A stretch of DNA of 64,000 nt from Micrococcaceae bacterium RIT 802 (GTDB lineage Bacteria > Actinomycetota > Actinomycetes > Actinomycetales > Micrococcaceae), in NCBI GenBank assembly GCA_016892645.1, contig JAFEMX010000003.1:124001-188000 (forward strand), read 5' to 3'. How positions within the stretch are numbered: position 1 is the first letter of the stretch; each line of letters begins with the position of its first letter. This document shows positions 20,137 through 29,593 of the stretch, one piece after another. The notes below the pieces were generated by a model. It was not told the DNA's origin, made no database searches, and saw only the letters and a program-made list of their open reading frames with translations. The position numbers and the translations under genes were made by a program.

Positions 20137-20869
20137 TCTGGGTGATCTCCGGGCCGCGCTCGGGCCGCCCGCCCAGGCCCTGCTCGCCGTCGTCGGAACC
20201 CTCGGTTGGTTCCTGCCGGGCGACGGCGCCGGCGGGCATCGTCAAGGGGATCAGTTCGGTCGGCGGCATGGGCTGGTCGCCGCGGTCGACGACCACGCGC
20301 GCGAACCGGTCCTCCAGGCGTTCGGCCTGGGCCCGGTCGAGGGTCGCCGGGCCACCGATGACACCGCGGAGGAACCAGCGGCCGCCGTCGACGCCGATGA
20401 ACCGGGCGACCATGTACCCCTGCGTGCCGTCGGGGCCCTCCGCCGGGACGCGCGCGATGAGTTCGGTGCCGAACCTGCCCTCGACGCGGTCGATCTTGCC
20501 GTCCTGCTGCCCGATGCTCTCCTCGATCTGCGCGGCGATGCCGTCCCACAGGCCGCTGGATTTCGGTGCGGCGAAGACCTGCAGCTGGAGCCGGGACCCG
20601 TCGAGTTCCAGGGCCGCGGCGATCACGCGCTGGCTGCCCTCCTCGACCTCCAGGCGCAGCTGCATCCCCTCGATGGGCTCGATCTTCAGGGCACCGAGGT
20701 CGATGTAGTGGTCATGGTCGGGGGCATCGTCGATGTCGAAGGGGCCCTGTTCGTTTCCGGGCGCCACGGCGTCGACCTCGGCGTGCGTTCCGTCATCCGC
20801 GGCTTCCCCGGGCAGGGCCTCGGACTCGGCGTCGTCAGGGGACTTGGCGTTCTTGCGTTTGAAGATCAT
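20129..20869 (-). CDS. DUF3710 protein
   Basis: A 246-residue soluble protein with an acidic N-terminus after MIFKRKN and a central domain (DYIDLGALKI-like, LRLEVEEG, AALELDGSRLQLQVFAAPKSSGLWD) characteristic of DUF3710, conserved in actinobacteria beside dut. The C-terminal tail is low-complexity and acidic. The ATG at 20869 has GAGGAG upstream. It heads the three-gene overlapping operon. Function unknown. Confidence 0.85.
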   Translation of the reverse strand: MIFKRKNAKSPDDAESEALPGEAADDGTHAEVDAVAPGNEQGPFDIDDAPDHDHYIDLGALKIEPIEGMQLRLEVEEGSQRVIAAALELDGSRLQLQVFAAPKSSGLWDGIAAQIEESIGQQDGKIDRVEGRFGTELIARVPAEGPDGTQGYMVARFIGVDGGRWFLRGVIGGPATLDRAQAERLEDRFARVVVDRGDQPMPPTELIPLTMPAGAVARQEPTEGSDDGEQGLGGRPERGPEITQIG

Positions 20870-20924
20870 GGGTGCTCCTCCCGGCCCGTCGGGGCCGCAG
20901 CTGGTGACGATGGGATGGCGGTGC

Positions 20925-21431
20925 TCAATGTGCCGTTGCCGGGGCGAATCCGCCGGTGGATCCGAACCCCCCGGCGCCGCGCACCGAGTCGGGCAGGTCG
21001 TCAACGGGGATGAAGGCGGCATGCTCCACGCGCTGGATGACCAGTTGGGCGATGCGGTCACCGCGTCGCAGCACGATCGGGGTCCGCGTGTCGGTGTTGA
21101 GCAGCGTCACGGAAAGTTCGCCACGATAGCCGGCATCGACGGTTCCCGGGGCGTTGACGACGGTCAGGCCGTGTTTGGTGGCCAACCCGGACCGCGGGTG
21201 GACCAGCCCCACGTACCCGTCGGGGAGGGCGATGGCGACGCCGGTGGGTACGAGTCTGCGTTCCCCCGGTTCCAGGGTGACGTCTTCGCGGGCCCGCAGG
21301 TCCGCGCCAGCATCACCAGGGTGGGCATACGACGGCGGTTCCAATCCGGAATCGAGCATCTTCAGCTGGACGTCAAGGGTGGTGGGCTGGTCGGGCATCG
21401 TGGCCGGGATCTCCAGGGCGTTGCGGTTCAT
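20925..21431 (-). CDS. dut: dUTP diphosphatase
   Basis: A 168-residue trimeric dUTPase, which hydrolyses dUTP to dUMP, keeps uracil out of DNA and feeds dTMP synthesis. The five family motifs are readable: [48 protein letters not shown] and the C-terminal [11 protein letters not shown] that closes over the substrate. The ATG at 21431 is chosen; an in-frame GTG at 21443 would overlap a TAGAGT hexamer that probably serves as the -10. It diverges from the DUF3093 gene. Confidence 0.96.
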   Translation of the reverse strand: MNRNALEIPATMPDQPTTLDVQLKMLDSGLEPPSYAHPGDAGADLRAREDVTLEPGERRLVPTGVAIALPDGYVGLVHPRSGLATKHGLTVVNAPGTVDAGYRGELSVTLLNTDTRTPIVLRRGDRIAQLVIQRVEHAAFIPVDDLPDSVRGAGGFGSTGGFAPATAH

Positions 21432-21441
21432 GAACGAGTTC

Positions 21442-21470
21442 ACTCTAGCCCGATTGACCCGCAGCCCCAA
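21442..21470 (-). promoter_or_regulatory. putative promoter of dut
   Basis: TTGGGG (21470-21465) and TAGAGT (21447-21442) on the minus strand are 17 bases apart; the -10 ends ten bases before the dut ATG, giving a very short or absent leader. Confidence 0.4.
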
Positions 21471-21495
21471 TGCATGGCCGGACGTCCCGGGAGAA

Positions 21496-21501
21496 TAAGC
21501 T
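21496..21501 (+). promoter_or_regulatory. putative -10 hexamer, leaderless DUF3093 gene
   Basis: TAAGCT ends six bases before the ATG at 21508, and no Shine-Dalgarno is present. No -35 is evident. Confidence 0.4.
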
Positions 21502-21507
21502 GGTGTC

Positions 21508-21981
21508 ATGCCTGATTCGACTGACCCCACATCGTCCACCGAGATCTTCCGCGAAAAGCTCTGGCCCGCCTGGTGGCTGTGGATCCTCGTGGTGGGGACC
21601 GGGTTCGCCGGCATGGCCATGTTCCTGCCGGTCAATCTGGAGCTTTCCATCGCCGCCGGCATCGTGGTGTTCCTGGCGGTCGGGATCATCATGCTGGCCT
21701 CCACCCCCACCATCAGCCTCACCGGCGACTGGCTGAAGGTCGGACGCGCCAGCATCGAACGGCGCTTCATCGGAGAGGTATCGGTCCACCGCGGCGAGGA
21801 GGCGACACTGGAGCGTGGCCGCCGGCTGAACGGCACCGCATACCTCTGCCTGCGCGGCTGGATCGACCCGGTGGTCAAGCTCGACATCGTCGATCCGAAT
21901 GACGCCACCCCCTACTGGCTGGCGTCCACGCGCCGCCCGGAGGAGCTGGCGAGCGCCCTGCAACAGACCGCCCGGGCGTGA
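21508..21981 (+). CDS. DUF3093 membrane protein
   Basis: A 157-residue protein with two adjacent membrane helices (about residues 21-40 and 45-66) and a C-terminal soluble domain that ends [10 protein letters not shown]. This is the DUF3093 plan, conserved beside dut and DUF4193 in actinobacteria; function is unknown. The following GNAT gene starts one codon after its stop. Confidence 0.87.
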   Translation: MPDSTDPTSSTEIFREKLWPAWWLWILVVGTGFAGMAMFLPVNLELSIAAGIVVFLAVGIIMLASTPTISLTGDWLKVGRASIERRFIGEVSVHRGEEATLERGRRLNGTAYLCLRGWIDPVVKLDIVDPNDATPYWLASTRRPEELASALQQTARA

Positions 21982-21982
21982 G

Positions 21983-22909
21983 TTGAGTCCGGGCGGGGAA
22001 CTCGGGCACCTGGCCTTGCGGACCCCGGAGGCGGGGACGCTGCCCGCTGTACTCGACACGGTCGCCGGGTGGCAACGCGATGACCTGCCGCTGCAGCTGC
22101 ACCCCGGTGACCTCGGCTGGGCGTGGCAGATCGGCGTCGCGCCCCTGGCCGACCGGCTCCGCACGTGGTCCACGGACGGCCGGATCCTGGCCGTCGGGTT
22201 CCTCGACGGCCCCACGCTCCTGCGCCTGGCGATCGCCCCCGGGGCCGGGGCGGATCCCGCGCTGGCCGAGAGGATTGCTGCCGATATCGCCGATCCGGCG
22301 CGCGGCATCCTGCCGGCCGGCCCGGCCTCGATCGAGGCAGGATTCGGTGACACCTTGCGGGGGCGGCTGCGGAGCGACGGCTGGTCCGACGGCCTGAACG
22401 GGCACCTGCCGCGGGACGGCCGGGGTGAGGGCGACATCTGGGCTCAGCTCGTCCGCGACCTCTCCGATCCGGTGCCCGATCCCGGCGTGCGCATCGAGGT
22501 GGTCGGCGCCTCCCGGGTTGCCGGTCGCGTCGCCGTCCAACGAGCCGCCTTCGAATCCTCCCGGTTCACTGCCGACCGCTGGCAGGCGGTGGCCGACGGA
22601 CCCGCCTATGCTTCCGCCCGCTGCCTGCTCGCCTACGACCGCGCTGGCTCGGCGGTGGCCATGGTGACCGTCTGGTCTGCCGGGGCGGGACGGCCCGGCC
22701 TGCTCGAACCGATGGGCGTGCACCCCGCCCACCGTGGCCACGGCCATGGCCGGGCCATCTGCCTGGCCGCGGCGGCCGCGCTGCGGGACCTGGGGTCCTC
22801 CAGCGCAACGGTGCACACCCCGGCCGGAAACGCCGCGGGGGTGGCCACCTACGCCTCGGCGGGATACCGGCGCCTGCCGGACGCCGCCGATCTGGTCCGC
22901 TCCGCCTGA
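21983..22909 (+). CDS. GNAT family acetyltransferase
   Basis: A 308-residue protein whose C-terminal 130 residues form a GNAT domain with the acetyl-CoA loop PMGVHPAHRGHGHGRAI and a terminal VATYASAGYRRL. The N-terminal half is probably a second, degenerate GNAT-like domain. The TTG at 21983, two bases after the DUF3093 stop, is taken as start because the frame is continuous and coupling is likely; ATG codons further in would cut the domain. Substrate unknown. Confidence 0.75.
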   Translation: MSPGGELGHLALRTPEAGTLPAVLDTVAGWQRDDLPLQLHPGDLGWAWQIGVAPLADRLRTWSTDGRILAVGFLDGPTLLRLAIAPGAGADPALAERIAADIADPARGILPAGPASIEAGFGDTLRGRLRSDGWSDGLNGHLPRDGRGEGDIWAQLVRDLSDPVPDPGVRIEVVGASRVAGRVAVQRAAFESSRFTADRWQAVADGPAYASARCLLAYDRAGSAVAMVTVWSAGAGRPGLLEPMGVHPAHRGHGHGRAICLAAAAALRDLGSSSATVHTPAGNAAGVATYASAGYRRLPDAADLVRSA

Positions 22910-22952
22910 ACGACGCGTGCCCCGGGCCGGGGAAGCCATAGCCCGGGAAACC

Positions 22953-22997
22953 ACGACGGCACCGTCCCGGGAAGATCCCGGAGGTGCCGCCGTCGTC
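22953..22997. terminator. bidirectional terminator, imperfect hairpin
   Basis: An outer stem (GACGGCACC with GGTGCC, bulged) and an inner CCGGGA/TCCCGG stem lie between the convergent GNAT and DUF4193 genes. Confidence 0.5.
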
Positions 22998-23018
22998 ATG
23001 TCCGCTGCCGCGCGGGCC

Positions 23019-23318
23019 TCAGCCTTCGCAGTCCTTGCAGTAGAAGAGCCCGTTCCTCTCCTTCGCCACCTGTGAACGGTGGCGCACCAGGAAGCAGGAG
23101 GCACAGGTGAACTCATCGGCCTGCGCCGGCAGCACGCGGACCAGCAGCTCCTCGCCGGAGAGGTCCGCGCCGGGCAGCTCATAGCTGTCAGCCGCCTCTG
23201 CCTCGTCCTCGTCCACCACCGCCGACTGCTTATCGGTCCGGCGACCCTTCAGCTCCTCCAGGGAGTCTTCCTTGGCATCGTCGTCGTTCTTCCGCGGCGC
23301 ATCGTAGTCGGTCGCCAT
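23019..23318 (-). CDS. DUF4193 zinc-ribbon protein
   Basis: A 99-residue acidic protein beginning MATDYDAPRKND. The C-terminus holds two Cys pairs, CASC and CKDC, spaced as in a zinc ribbon, with LVRHRSQVA between; this is the DUF4193 signature. The central part is Glu/Asp-rich and probably disordered. The ATG at 23318 has only a weak GAGAA upstream. Function is unknown, but the family is nearly universal in actinobacteria close to sigA. Confidence 0.9.
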   Translation of the reverse strand: MATDYDAPRKNDDDAKEDSLEELKGRRTDKQSAVVDEDEAEAADSYELPGADLSGEELLVRVLPAQADEFTCASCFLVRHRSQVAKERNGLFYCKDCEG

Positions 23319-23693
23319 ATTTTCTCGGTCACGCTCCGGTTCTTCGCTGGTCATCGGTCCGCGCAGGCCCTTGCCTGCACCACCGGATCGGTGTCTTGAC
23401 GGGGCATGGCCCCTGGATCCGGGGGGCCGCCTCCAGGGACAGGCCCGGTGTTCCCGATCCGTGAGGCACAACGCCTCGACCGGGCATTTTGTGCCCGTGA
23501 CGCACAGATTTTCCACTATCACCCCAGAAAAACCAAATCCCGTCCCGCAGCCACCGCGGACAGGGTCCGGATGTCCGCTGGAGCCCGCTTCCGGAAGGGC
23601 AATCAAACCGCGCCACACCACGGCAAATGACGGGAAAACACGGGGTCCAGTGGCAGAGTCATACCCGTACGTAGGCATCCGTGGAGGGAAAGT
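23319..23693. other. divergent intergenic region, DUF4193/sepH
   Basis: These 375 bases carry the promoters of both divergent genes. No gene, repeat or strong operator was found. A GC-poor tract near 23505-23545 and the sequence just before the sepH ribosome binding site are the likeliest promoter locations, but no clear -35/-10 pairs could be fixed. Confidence 0.4.
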
Positions 23694-24860
23694 ATGCAGC
23701 AACTTCGGCTCGTAGGTGTCCAAGAGGATGGCGAGCACCTGCTGTTGGGCAGTGACGATGGGTCCAGCTTCGTGCTGCGCATCGACGAGGCGCTGCGCGC
23801 CGCCACGGCCCGGCCCATTGGACGTCCCGCCGCGTCCACCGCGGAGCACGCTCCCACCGCCCTGTCCCCGCGGGAGATCCAGGCGCGGATCCGCACGGGT
23901 TCCACCGCCGAGCAGGTGGCCGAGGAATCGGGCCTGCCCCTGGAACATGTGCTGCGCTACGAGGGCCCGGTCCGCGCCGAACGCGACTACATCGCCCAGC
24001 TGGCCCGTGGCATCGAGGTATCGACGCCGCAGGGACACGACACCTACCGTTCGGCGTTCGGCGACGAGCCGGCCTCCCTGGGTGAGATGGTCGGCGTCCG
24101 CCTGAGCGCCCTGGGCGTGAGCGCTTCGTCGCTGGAATGGGATGCGTGGCGTCGTAGCGACGGCTCGTGGGATATCTCGGCATCCTTCGATCTGGGCGGT
24201 TCGAACACCGATGCCAGCATCGGCGAGGAGCCCCCGGCCCTCTGGGTCTTCCACCCGGCGCGGAAATCTCTGCAGAACGCCAACCGGTGGGCCCAGGTCC
24301 TCAGTGAGATGGAACCTGCCGAGAACGCGTTCACCAACCGTCGACTGACCGCGGTCGCGGACCGGCCCTTCGACTTCGAGTCCGATGCCGGGCACGAGGC
24401 ACAGGGCACGGAGGACGGAACCGGAGGCCCGGCCGCCCCGGGCAGTGAATCCGAGGAGCTGCTCGACATCCTGCGGGCACGGCGTGGGCAGCGGCTCGGG
24501 GTGGACGAGGACTGCGACGACGCCCTGGCCCTCCTGCTCTCCCAGGGCTCGATCCCGGCGGCGCATCCGCGCGACGAGGAATTCGTCGACGAGGGCGAGG
24601 CCCGCCGCCTGGGGTTCGCCCCGGCCCATGACGAGGCCGACGACGACGAGCACCTGCCGCGGCTGCACGACGGGGTGAGCACGCACACCAGCGAATACAC
24701 GGTGATCCCCGGGCTGAGCGCCGAGGACTTCCGCCACGCCGACGATTCGGTGACACGCCACGAGGACACCGACGACGAGGGCGGGCCTTCGCGCAAGAAG
24801 GCCAAGCGCTCGTCCGTCCCCAGCTGGGACGAAATCGTCTTCGGCAAGAAGCGGGACTGA
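23694..24860 (+). CDS. sepH: septation protein SepH
   Basis: A 388-residue protein of the SepH (DUF3071) family, which binds FtsZ and stimulates assembly of the division ring in actinobacteria. The conserved N-terminal domain is evident: MQQLRLVGVQEDGEHL, then LSPREIQARIRTGSTAEQVAEESG, a helix-turn-helix-like segment at about 60-85, and VRAERDYIAQLA. The C-terminal part is acidic, low-complexity and disordered, with a final basic KKAKRSS and conserved VPSWDEIVFG. GGAGGGAAAG lies before the ATG. Confidence 0.92.
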   Translation: MQQLRLVGVQEDGEHLLLGSDDGSSFVLRIDEALRAATARPIGRPAASTAEHAPTALSPREIQARIRTGSTAEQVAEESGLPLEHVLRYEGPVRAERDYIAQLARGIEVSTPQGHDTYRSAFGDEPASLGEMVGVRLSALGVSASSLEWDAWRRSDGSWDISASFDLGGSNTDASIGEEPPALWVFHPARKSLQNANRWAQVLSEMEPAENAFTNRRLTAVADRPFDFESDAGHEAQGTEDGTGGPAAPGSESEELLDILRARRGQRLGVDEDCDDALALLLSQGSIPAAHPRDEEFVDEGEARRLGFAPAHDEADDDEHLPRLHDGVSTHTSEYTVIPGLSAEDFRHADDSVTRHEDTDDEGGPSRKKAKRSSVPSWDEIVFGKKRD

Positions 24861-24876
24861 CCTGCCGCTGGCCGGC

Positions 24877-26055
24877 CTATTGTGGACCGGCCAGCACCAA
24901 CAGGGGCACCTCGCGTTCGGCGCGGGTCATCGAGCCATGCTGGCCGACCATCTCCATGGCCTGGGCAGAGGCCCTGCGCCCGTCGTAAAGTGCGAGTTCC
25001 CCGCTGGCCAGGACCAACACGTCCCCGATGCGGGAGCGGACCCGCTCGTCAACGGCCCCGAAGTACCCACGGTCGATCGCCTCGTCCCGGGTGATGACCC
25101 AGGCCTTGGCGCCGAAGGCCTCCTTCCACCGCAGGACCACTGCCGCCCGGACCTCCGCCGTGGCGTCCGCCGCGAAGTGCAGTTGGACGGCCCGCGGCTC
25201 CCCCGCCGTCAAGGCGATTCCCTCCAGGAGTTCGGGGTACTGCGAGTAGTCGATGCGCGCTTCACGGCGCACGTCGACCATGCCGTGGTCGGCCACCAGG
25301 AGCAGCAACGTCCCGGGCGGGACCCGGCGGGCCAGGGTGCGCATGTTCGCGTCGAGTTCCTCGAGTTCGCTGACCCACTGCGGTGAATCGCTGCCGTACC
25401 GGTGCCCGGCCTTGTCGAGTTCGTTCCAGTAGCAGTAGACCAGTGCCCGGTCGTGGGCCACGAGCGCCTCCACGGCGGCGCGGACCCTGGCCTGCGGGGT
25501 GCCGGCAGGCAGGAAATCGCCACCGCTGAGCGAGGCCCGGGTGAGGGAGGAGTCCCTGAAACGCGGGAGGCTGGCGGTCGCGACGTACAGGTGCTCGGCG
25601 ACGTCCGCCAAAACCGTCCGGTAGGGCTGCCACTGCGCGGGGTCGAGATCCTCGGGCCAGGCCCCGAGCATGTTCACCACCCGCGGGACCGCGGGATCGA
25701 CGACGTCGTACCCGACGATGCCGTGGCGTCCCGGCGGCAGGCCGGTCCCCAGGCTGGACAGCGACGCCGACGTCGTCGTCGGGAACGATGCGTCCAGGGT
25801 CCGCGATGCCGCCATCGCCGAGCGCAGGAACGGGGCATGCCCGGACCGCGCCTTGAGCAGCGACCTGCCCAGGCCGTCGGCCATCACGACGCACACCCTG
25901 CGGGCCTTCGGCAGTCCCAGGACGTTGGTGTAGCCGGGCACCCCCAGGGCGCCAGCGGCGCTGGGCAGCAGCGACGACAGGTCGGCTGTGCCGTAGCGCG
26001 GCGCGGCCGGGAGCGGTTCGGCAGGTTCCAGCCGTGGGCCGGTGGCGGTTCCCAC
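24877..26055 (-). CDS. alkaline phosphatase superfamily protein (nucleotide pyrophosphatase/phosphodiesterase)
   Basis: A 392-residue metal-dependent hydrolase. Motifs of the superfamily are visible: the metal-binding MADGLGRSLL, the nucleophile Thr in FPTTTSASLSSLGTG, PPGRHGIVGYDV, the YWNELDKAGHRYG substrate region and VADHGMVD with Asp-His metal ligands. No signal peptide is apparent, so it is likely cytoplasmic. The GTG at 26055 lies five bases past the DUF5998 stop, which suggests co-transcription; the start is moderately certain. Natural substrate unknown. Confidence 0.87.
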   Translation of the reverse strand: MGTATGPRLEPAEPLPAAPRYGTADLSSLLPSAAGALGVPGYTNVLGLPKARRVCVVMADGLGRSLLKARSGHAPFLRSAMAASRTLDASFPTTTSASLSSLGTGLPPGRHGIVGYDVVDPAVPRVVNMLGAWPEDLDPAQWQPYRTVLADVAEHLYVATASLPRFRDSSLTRASLSGGDFLPAGTPQARVRAAVEALVAHDRALVYCYWNELDKAGHRYGSDSPQWVSELEELDANMRTLARRVPPGTLLLLVADHGMVDVRREARIDYSQYPELLEGIALTAGEPRAVQLHFAADATAEVRAAVVLRWKEAFGAKAWVITRDEAIDRGYFGAVDERVRSRIGDVLVLASGELALYDGRRASAQAMEMVGQHGSMTRAEREVPLLVLAGPQ

Positions 26056-26060
26056 CCGGT

Positions 26061-26726
26061 TCAGCCCTGGTGGTGGCCGCGGACGAAGCGGCCCCCGGAC
26101 CGGGGCGTGCGCGGATCCGTGGAGACCTGCTTGGGCTCCAATGCCGTGGCGGTCGTGGCCTTGCGCAGGGAGCGGGCAAAGGCACGGGCCTCGTCGACGG
26201 CCTGGAGTCCATCGGCCTCGGCGCTGATGCGCATCACGACGTCTTCCTTCTGCAGGGTGCCGGTGTAGCCGTGGTCGGCATCGCATTGCGGGTCCGCGCA
26301 GCCGGCCGGCGCCAGGTCGACGCGCTGCCCTCCGGACCAGGAGATCGCCAACGTCAGCTCCCGGCTCTTGTCGCTGGGGCGGTAGTCCTGCGGCTGGTGG
26401 TAGACGAAGCTGAGCACCACGGAGCCGATCCGGCCGATCGGCACGGTCTCGGTGGAGACCTGGGCCATGACCTGGTCCCCGGCATCGTCCATCTGCTGGT
26501 CGTCGACGTGGACGATGACCATCACGTCGGTGGTCAGCACCAGGACGGTCACATGGCGGTGGACCTCGGTGTGTTCGATGTGGGTCTCCAGCTGGACCAG
26601 ATGCGCCAGGGGCTCCATCCCGTCCAGGGCGTCTTCGACGACGTCGGCGACGAGGCGCGGGTAGAACCCGGCTCGTTCCAGTGCGCTGTGCAGGTCGCGG
26701 CCGGCGGCCGAGGTACGGGAGAACAT
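26061..26726 (-). CDS. DUF5998 protein
   Basis: A 221-residue soluble protein of the DUF5998 family, conserved in actinobacteria between sepH and the acetyltransferase region; no function is known. It begins MFSRTSAAGRDLHSAL and contains a beta-rich core (RHVTVLVLTTDVMVIVHVDD) and a conserved ADPQCDADHGYTGT stretch. The ATG at 26726 has no Shine-Dalgarno but sits six bases after TAGACT. Confidence 0.85.
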   Translation of the reverse strand: MFSRTSAAGRDLHSALERAGFYPRLVADVVEDALDGMEPLAHLVQLETHIEHTEVHRHVTVLVLTTDVMVIVHVDDQQMDDAGDQVMAQVSTETVPIGRIGSVVLSFVYHQPQDYRPSDKSRELTLAISWSGGQRVDLAPAGCADPQCDADHGYTGTLQKEDVVMRISAEADGLQAVDEARAFARSLRKATTATALEPKQVSTDPRTPRSGGRFVRGHHQG

Positions 26727-26732
26727 GCCAAC

Positions 26733-26738
26733 AGTCTA
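26733..26738 (-). promoter_or_regulatory. putative -10 hexamer, leaderless DUF5998 gene
   Basis: TAGACT on the minus strand ends six bases before the ATG at 26726. A weak CAGACC (26761-26756) lies 17 bases upstream. Confidence 0.45.
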
Positions 26739-26803
26739 GCGGCGCTGGCGGCTACGGTCTGCTCGGCGGGCACCGATGGGGCCCTCGGTATGGGCCCACC
26801 GGC

Positions 26804-29587
26804 TCAGCGCATGGCGCGGCGGGCGCTGTCGGTGCGCTGGGCGGGGTTGCCGACCCTGACATCCGCCGACAAGACGGTGACCGTCCCGGTCGAGACCAGG
26901 ACCGGGTTGAATTCCATCAGCGCCACTTCCGGGTGGTCGTCCTTCAGGGTGGCCACCCGGTTCAGGAAGTCCTCTAGCCCGGGTACGTCGACCGCCGGGA
27001 ACCCCTGGTAGCCGAACAGCCGTTGGGAGGCCCTCGGGGTGCGCACGAAGTCCGACAGGTCGGTCGAGGTCAGCGGGGGGATCGCATGCGCCCAGTCATC
27101 GAGCAGGTTCACCGCGTCGCCCGCCAGGCCGAAGGAGACCAACGGGCCGAGCAGCGGGTCCTCGAGCGCCCGCACCACGCAACCCTGACCGGAGGCGGCC
27201 ATCGTCTGCACCTCCAGGTCGTCGGCGCCGAAGTGCCGCAGCATCTGCTGCATGTGCCGGATGTTCGAGCGCAGGGCTTCCTCGTCGGTGATGTTCAGGC
27301 GGACACCGCCCAGGTCCAGCCGGTGCCGCAGGTACTGGTCCCGCGCCTTCAGTGCCACCGGCCAGCCGATGCGGTGAGCGGCCTGCACTGCCTCGTCCTC
27401 GTCGGCGAACGGCACGGACTCCAGGACGCCGATCCCGTAGCAGCCGAGCAGTTCGACAGTCGACTCGGGCGAGAGCGCCAGCAGGTCGGTACCGCTGACC
27501 TGCTGCATGTGGCGGGCCAGGACCTCATCGGCACGATCACGGTCGATTCCCGGCGACTCGACGTGGTGGCCGAAGTCCCGCTCTCGCCAGGCCACGTAGC
27601 GCACCATCTCGGCCAGGGCCTCGATCGCGGCGCCGGGAGAGACATACGTCGGGACGGCCAGTTGGCGCGGCTCCGCGTCCTGCATCGGCGGCCCTGCATC
27701 GTTTTCGGGAGCCGGTGCCTCCGCGGGATCCGGCGGTGTCGGCTCCGGTTCCGGCCCGGGATCCGGCGTCATCTGCAGGAGCCCGACGGCGGGCTCGGAG
27801 GGGTCCATGATCCCCGTGAACGACGCCAACACGGTCTTTCCTGCCTCCCGGCCCGCGTCGTACAGGATTTTCGCCAAGTCGCGATGCGTGATGCCGGGGA
27901 CGGGCAGGACGGCGAGGACCAGGCAGTCGACCTCGGGGCGGGCCAGCAGGCCCTGCAGCGTTCGGCGCAAACGGGGCAGCGCCCGGGAGGCGCCGTCGTC
28001 GAGCACCAGCTCGCGTTCGCGCAGCGCGACGGCCAGGTCGTGCTGTTCGGCGTTGTCCTCGACCACACGTGCCAGCGCGAGGGAATTCGCCACGATGGCC
28101 AACCCCTTGCCGCGCGGCAACGGCTGGGTGGCGAAGAGCTGGGCGACGTCCATGAGCAGTTCATTGGAGGACACCCGGACCACCCCGGATTGGCGGAGCA
28201 TGGCGTCGACGGCGCCGAGGGGCGCCTGGGTGGTGCGCACGGCGTGGCCCGGCGGCAATCGCAGGCCCATGACGTCGGATTTGGCCAGCAGGACCGGTTT
28301 GCTGCGCGCCAGACGGCGGGCGATGCGCGAGAACTTGCGCGGATTCCCGAAGCTCTCCAGGAACAAGGCGACCACCGTCGTGGCGGGGTCGTCCTCCCAG
28401 AACTGCATGGCGTCGTTGCCGGAGACGTCGGCCCGGTTGCCGGCCGAGACGATGCTGGAGACCCCGATCCCCCGCCGGCTCGCGGCGGAGTAGAGCAGGA
28501 CGCCGATGGCAGCCGACTGGCTGAACAGGCCCAGCCCGCCGCGCCGGGGCATCCCGGGGGCCATGGAGGCATTGAAGCTGACATCGGGTGAGGTGTTGAC
28601 CAGCCCGAGCGAGGCCGGCCCGATCAGCCGCATGCCGTTGCTGCGGGCCATCCGGACCAGTTCACGTTGCCGGCGCAGGGCCTCGGCCTGGTCCGAGAGA
28701 AACGTCCCGGTGACCACGAGCAGACCGCGGACCCCGTGGGCGCCGCAGTCGGCGACCACGGCCTCGAGCTCCGTTTCCGGCACCGCGATCACCGCCAGGT
28801 CGACCGGCTCCGGAACCTCCGCCAGGGAGCCGTAGGAGATCATCCCCGCCAGTTCCAAGGCATCGGGGTTCACGGCATAGACGGGGCCGGTGAACCCTCC
28901 CTCGATGATGTTCTCCAACAAGGTGTACCCCACCGAACCCCACTGCCGGCTGGCCCCGATGACCGCCACCGAACGGGGTGCGAGCAGGCCGGCGAGCGAC
29001 TGCGCCTCGGCGCGGTGTTCACGCGATTCCATGACGGCCCGGGACTTGTCGGTGGGGTCGATCGGGAATTCGAGCATGACGACCCCGTCGTCGAATTTGC
29101 GCTTGACCTCGTAGCCTGCCTCGGCGAACACGGTGAGCATCTTGCGGTTCTCCGGCAGGACCTCGGCGCTGAAGCGCTCGATGCCGTTCTCCCGCGCCGC
29201 CGCGGCGAGGTGCTCGAGCAGGATGGACCCCGCGCCCTTGCCCTGGGTGTTGTCCGCGATGTTGAAGGCGACTTCCGCCTCGGCGGGATCGTCCAGGCGG
29301 TCATAGCGGCCGATCCCGATGATCTGGTTGCCGCGCATCACGATCATCGCCACCCGGTTGACGTGGTCGACCTGGGTGAACCGGGCGAGCTCGCGGGCCG
29401 TCAACTTGGATTTGAACGTGAAGAACCTCAGGTAGATGGAGGTCTCGGATTGCCCGGTGTGGAAGCGCTGCAACTCCTCGGCGTCGGAGGGACCGATCGG
29501 CCGCAGGTGGGCCGTGGTCCCGTCGCGCAGGACGACATCGGCTTCCCAATGGGCCGGATATTCAGCGTTTTCCACCTCGTGCACCAT
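26804..29587 (-). CDS. PatA-type protein lysine acetyltransferase (GNAT plus acyl-CoA synthetase-like)
   Basis: A 927-residue protein. An N-terminal GNAT domain (about 20-175, acetyl-CoA loop QGKGAGSILL at 115-124) is fused to an NDP-forming acyl-CoA synthetase-like module: CoA-binding domain from about 205 (VAVIGASRQWGSVG), succinyl-CoA ligase-like domain (SQSAAIGVLLYSAASRRG, SAGNRADVSGNDAM), and a C-terminal ATP-grasp-like domain from about 690 (VALKARDQYLRHR … DLEVQTMAASGQG). Where catalytic synthetases have SHTGAL with the phospho-histidine, this protein reads TTQAPLG (452-458), so ligase activity is probably lost, as in Pat regulators. Such enzymes acetylate acetyl-CoA synthetase and related targets. 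The GNAT-first order matches the Streptomyces PatA type. No Shine-Dalgarno. Confidence 0.88.
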   Translation of the reverse strand: MVHEVENAEYPAHWEADVVLRDGTTAHLRPIGPSDAEELQRFHTGQSETSIYLRFFTFKSKLTARELARFTQVDHVNRVAMIVMRGNQIIGIGRYDRLDDPAEAEVAFNIADNTQGKGAGSILLEHLAAAARENGIERFSAEVLPENRKMLTVFAEAGYEVKRKFDDGVVMLEFPIDPTDKSRAVMESREHRAEAQSLAGLLAPRSVAVIGASRQWGSVGYTLLENIIEGGFTGPVYAVNPDALELAGMISYGSLAEVPEPVDLAVIAVPETELEAVVADCGAHGVRGLLVVTGTFLSDQAEALRRQRELVRMARSNGMRLIGPASLGLVNTSPDVSFNASMAPGMPRRGGLGLFSQSAAIGVLLYSAASRRGIGVSSIVSAGNRADVSGNDAMQFWEDDPATTVVALFLESFGNPRKFSRIARRLARSKPVLLAKSDVMGLRLPPGHAVRTTQAPLGAVDAMLRQSGVVRVSSNELLMDVAQLFATQPLPRGKGLAIVANSLALARVVEDNAEQHDLAVALRERELVLDDGASRALPRLRRTLQGLLARPEVDCLVLAVLPVPGITHRDLAKILYDAGREAGKTVLASFTGIMDPSEPAVGLLQMTPDPGPEPEPTPPDPAEAPAPENDAGPPMQDAEPRQLAVPTYVSPGAAIEALAEMVRYVAWRERDFGHHVESPGIDRDRADEVLARHMQQVSGTDLLALSPESTVELLGCYGIGVLESVPFADEDEAVQAAHRIGWPVALKARDQYLRHRLDLGGVRLNITDEEALRSNIRHMQQMLRHFGADDLEVQTMAASGQGCVVRALEDPLLGPLVSFGLAGDAVNLLDDWAHAIPPLTSTDLSDFVRTPRASQRLFGYQGFPAVDVPGLEDFLNRVATLKDDHPEVALMEFNPVLVSTGTVTVLSADVRVGNPAQRTDSARRAMR

Positions 29588-29593
29588 AGGCTT

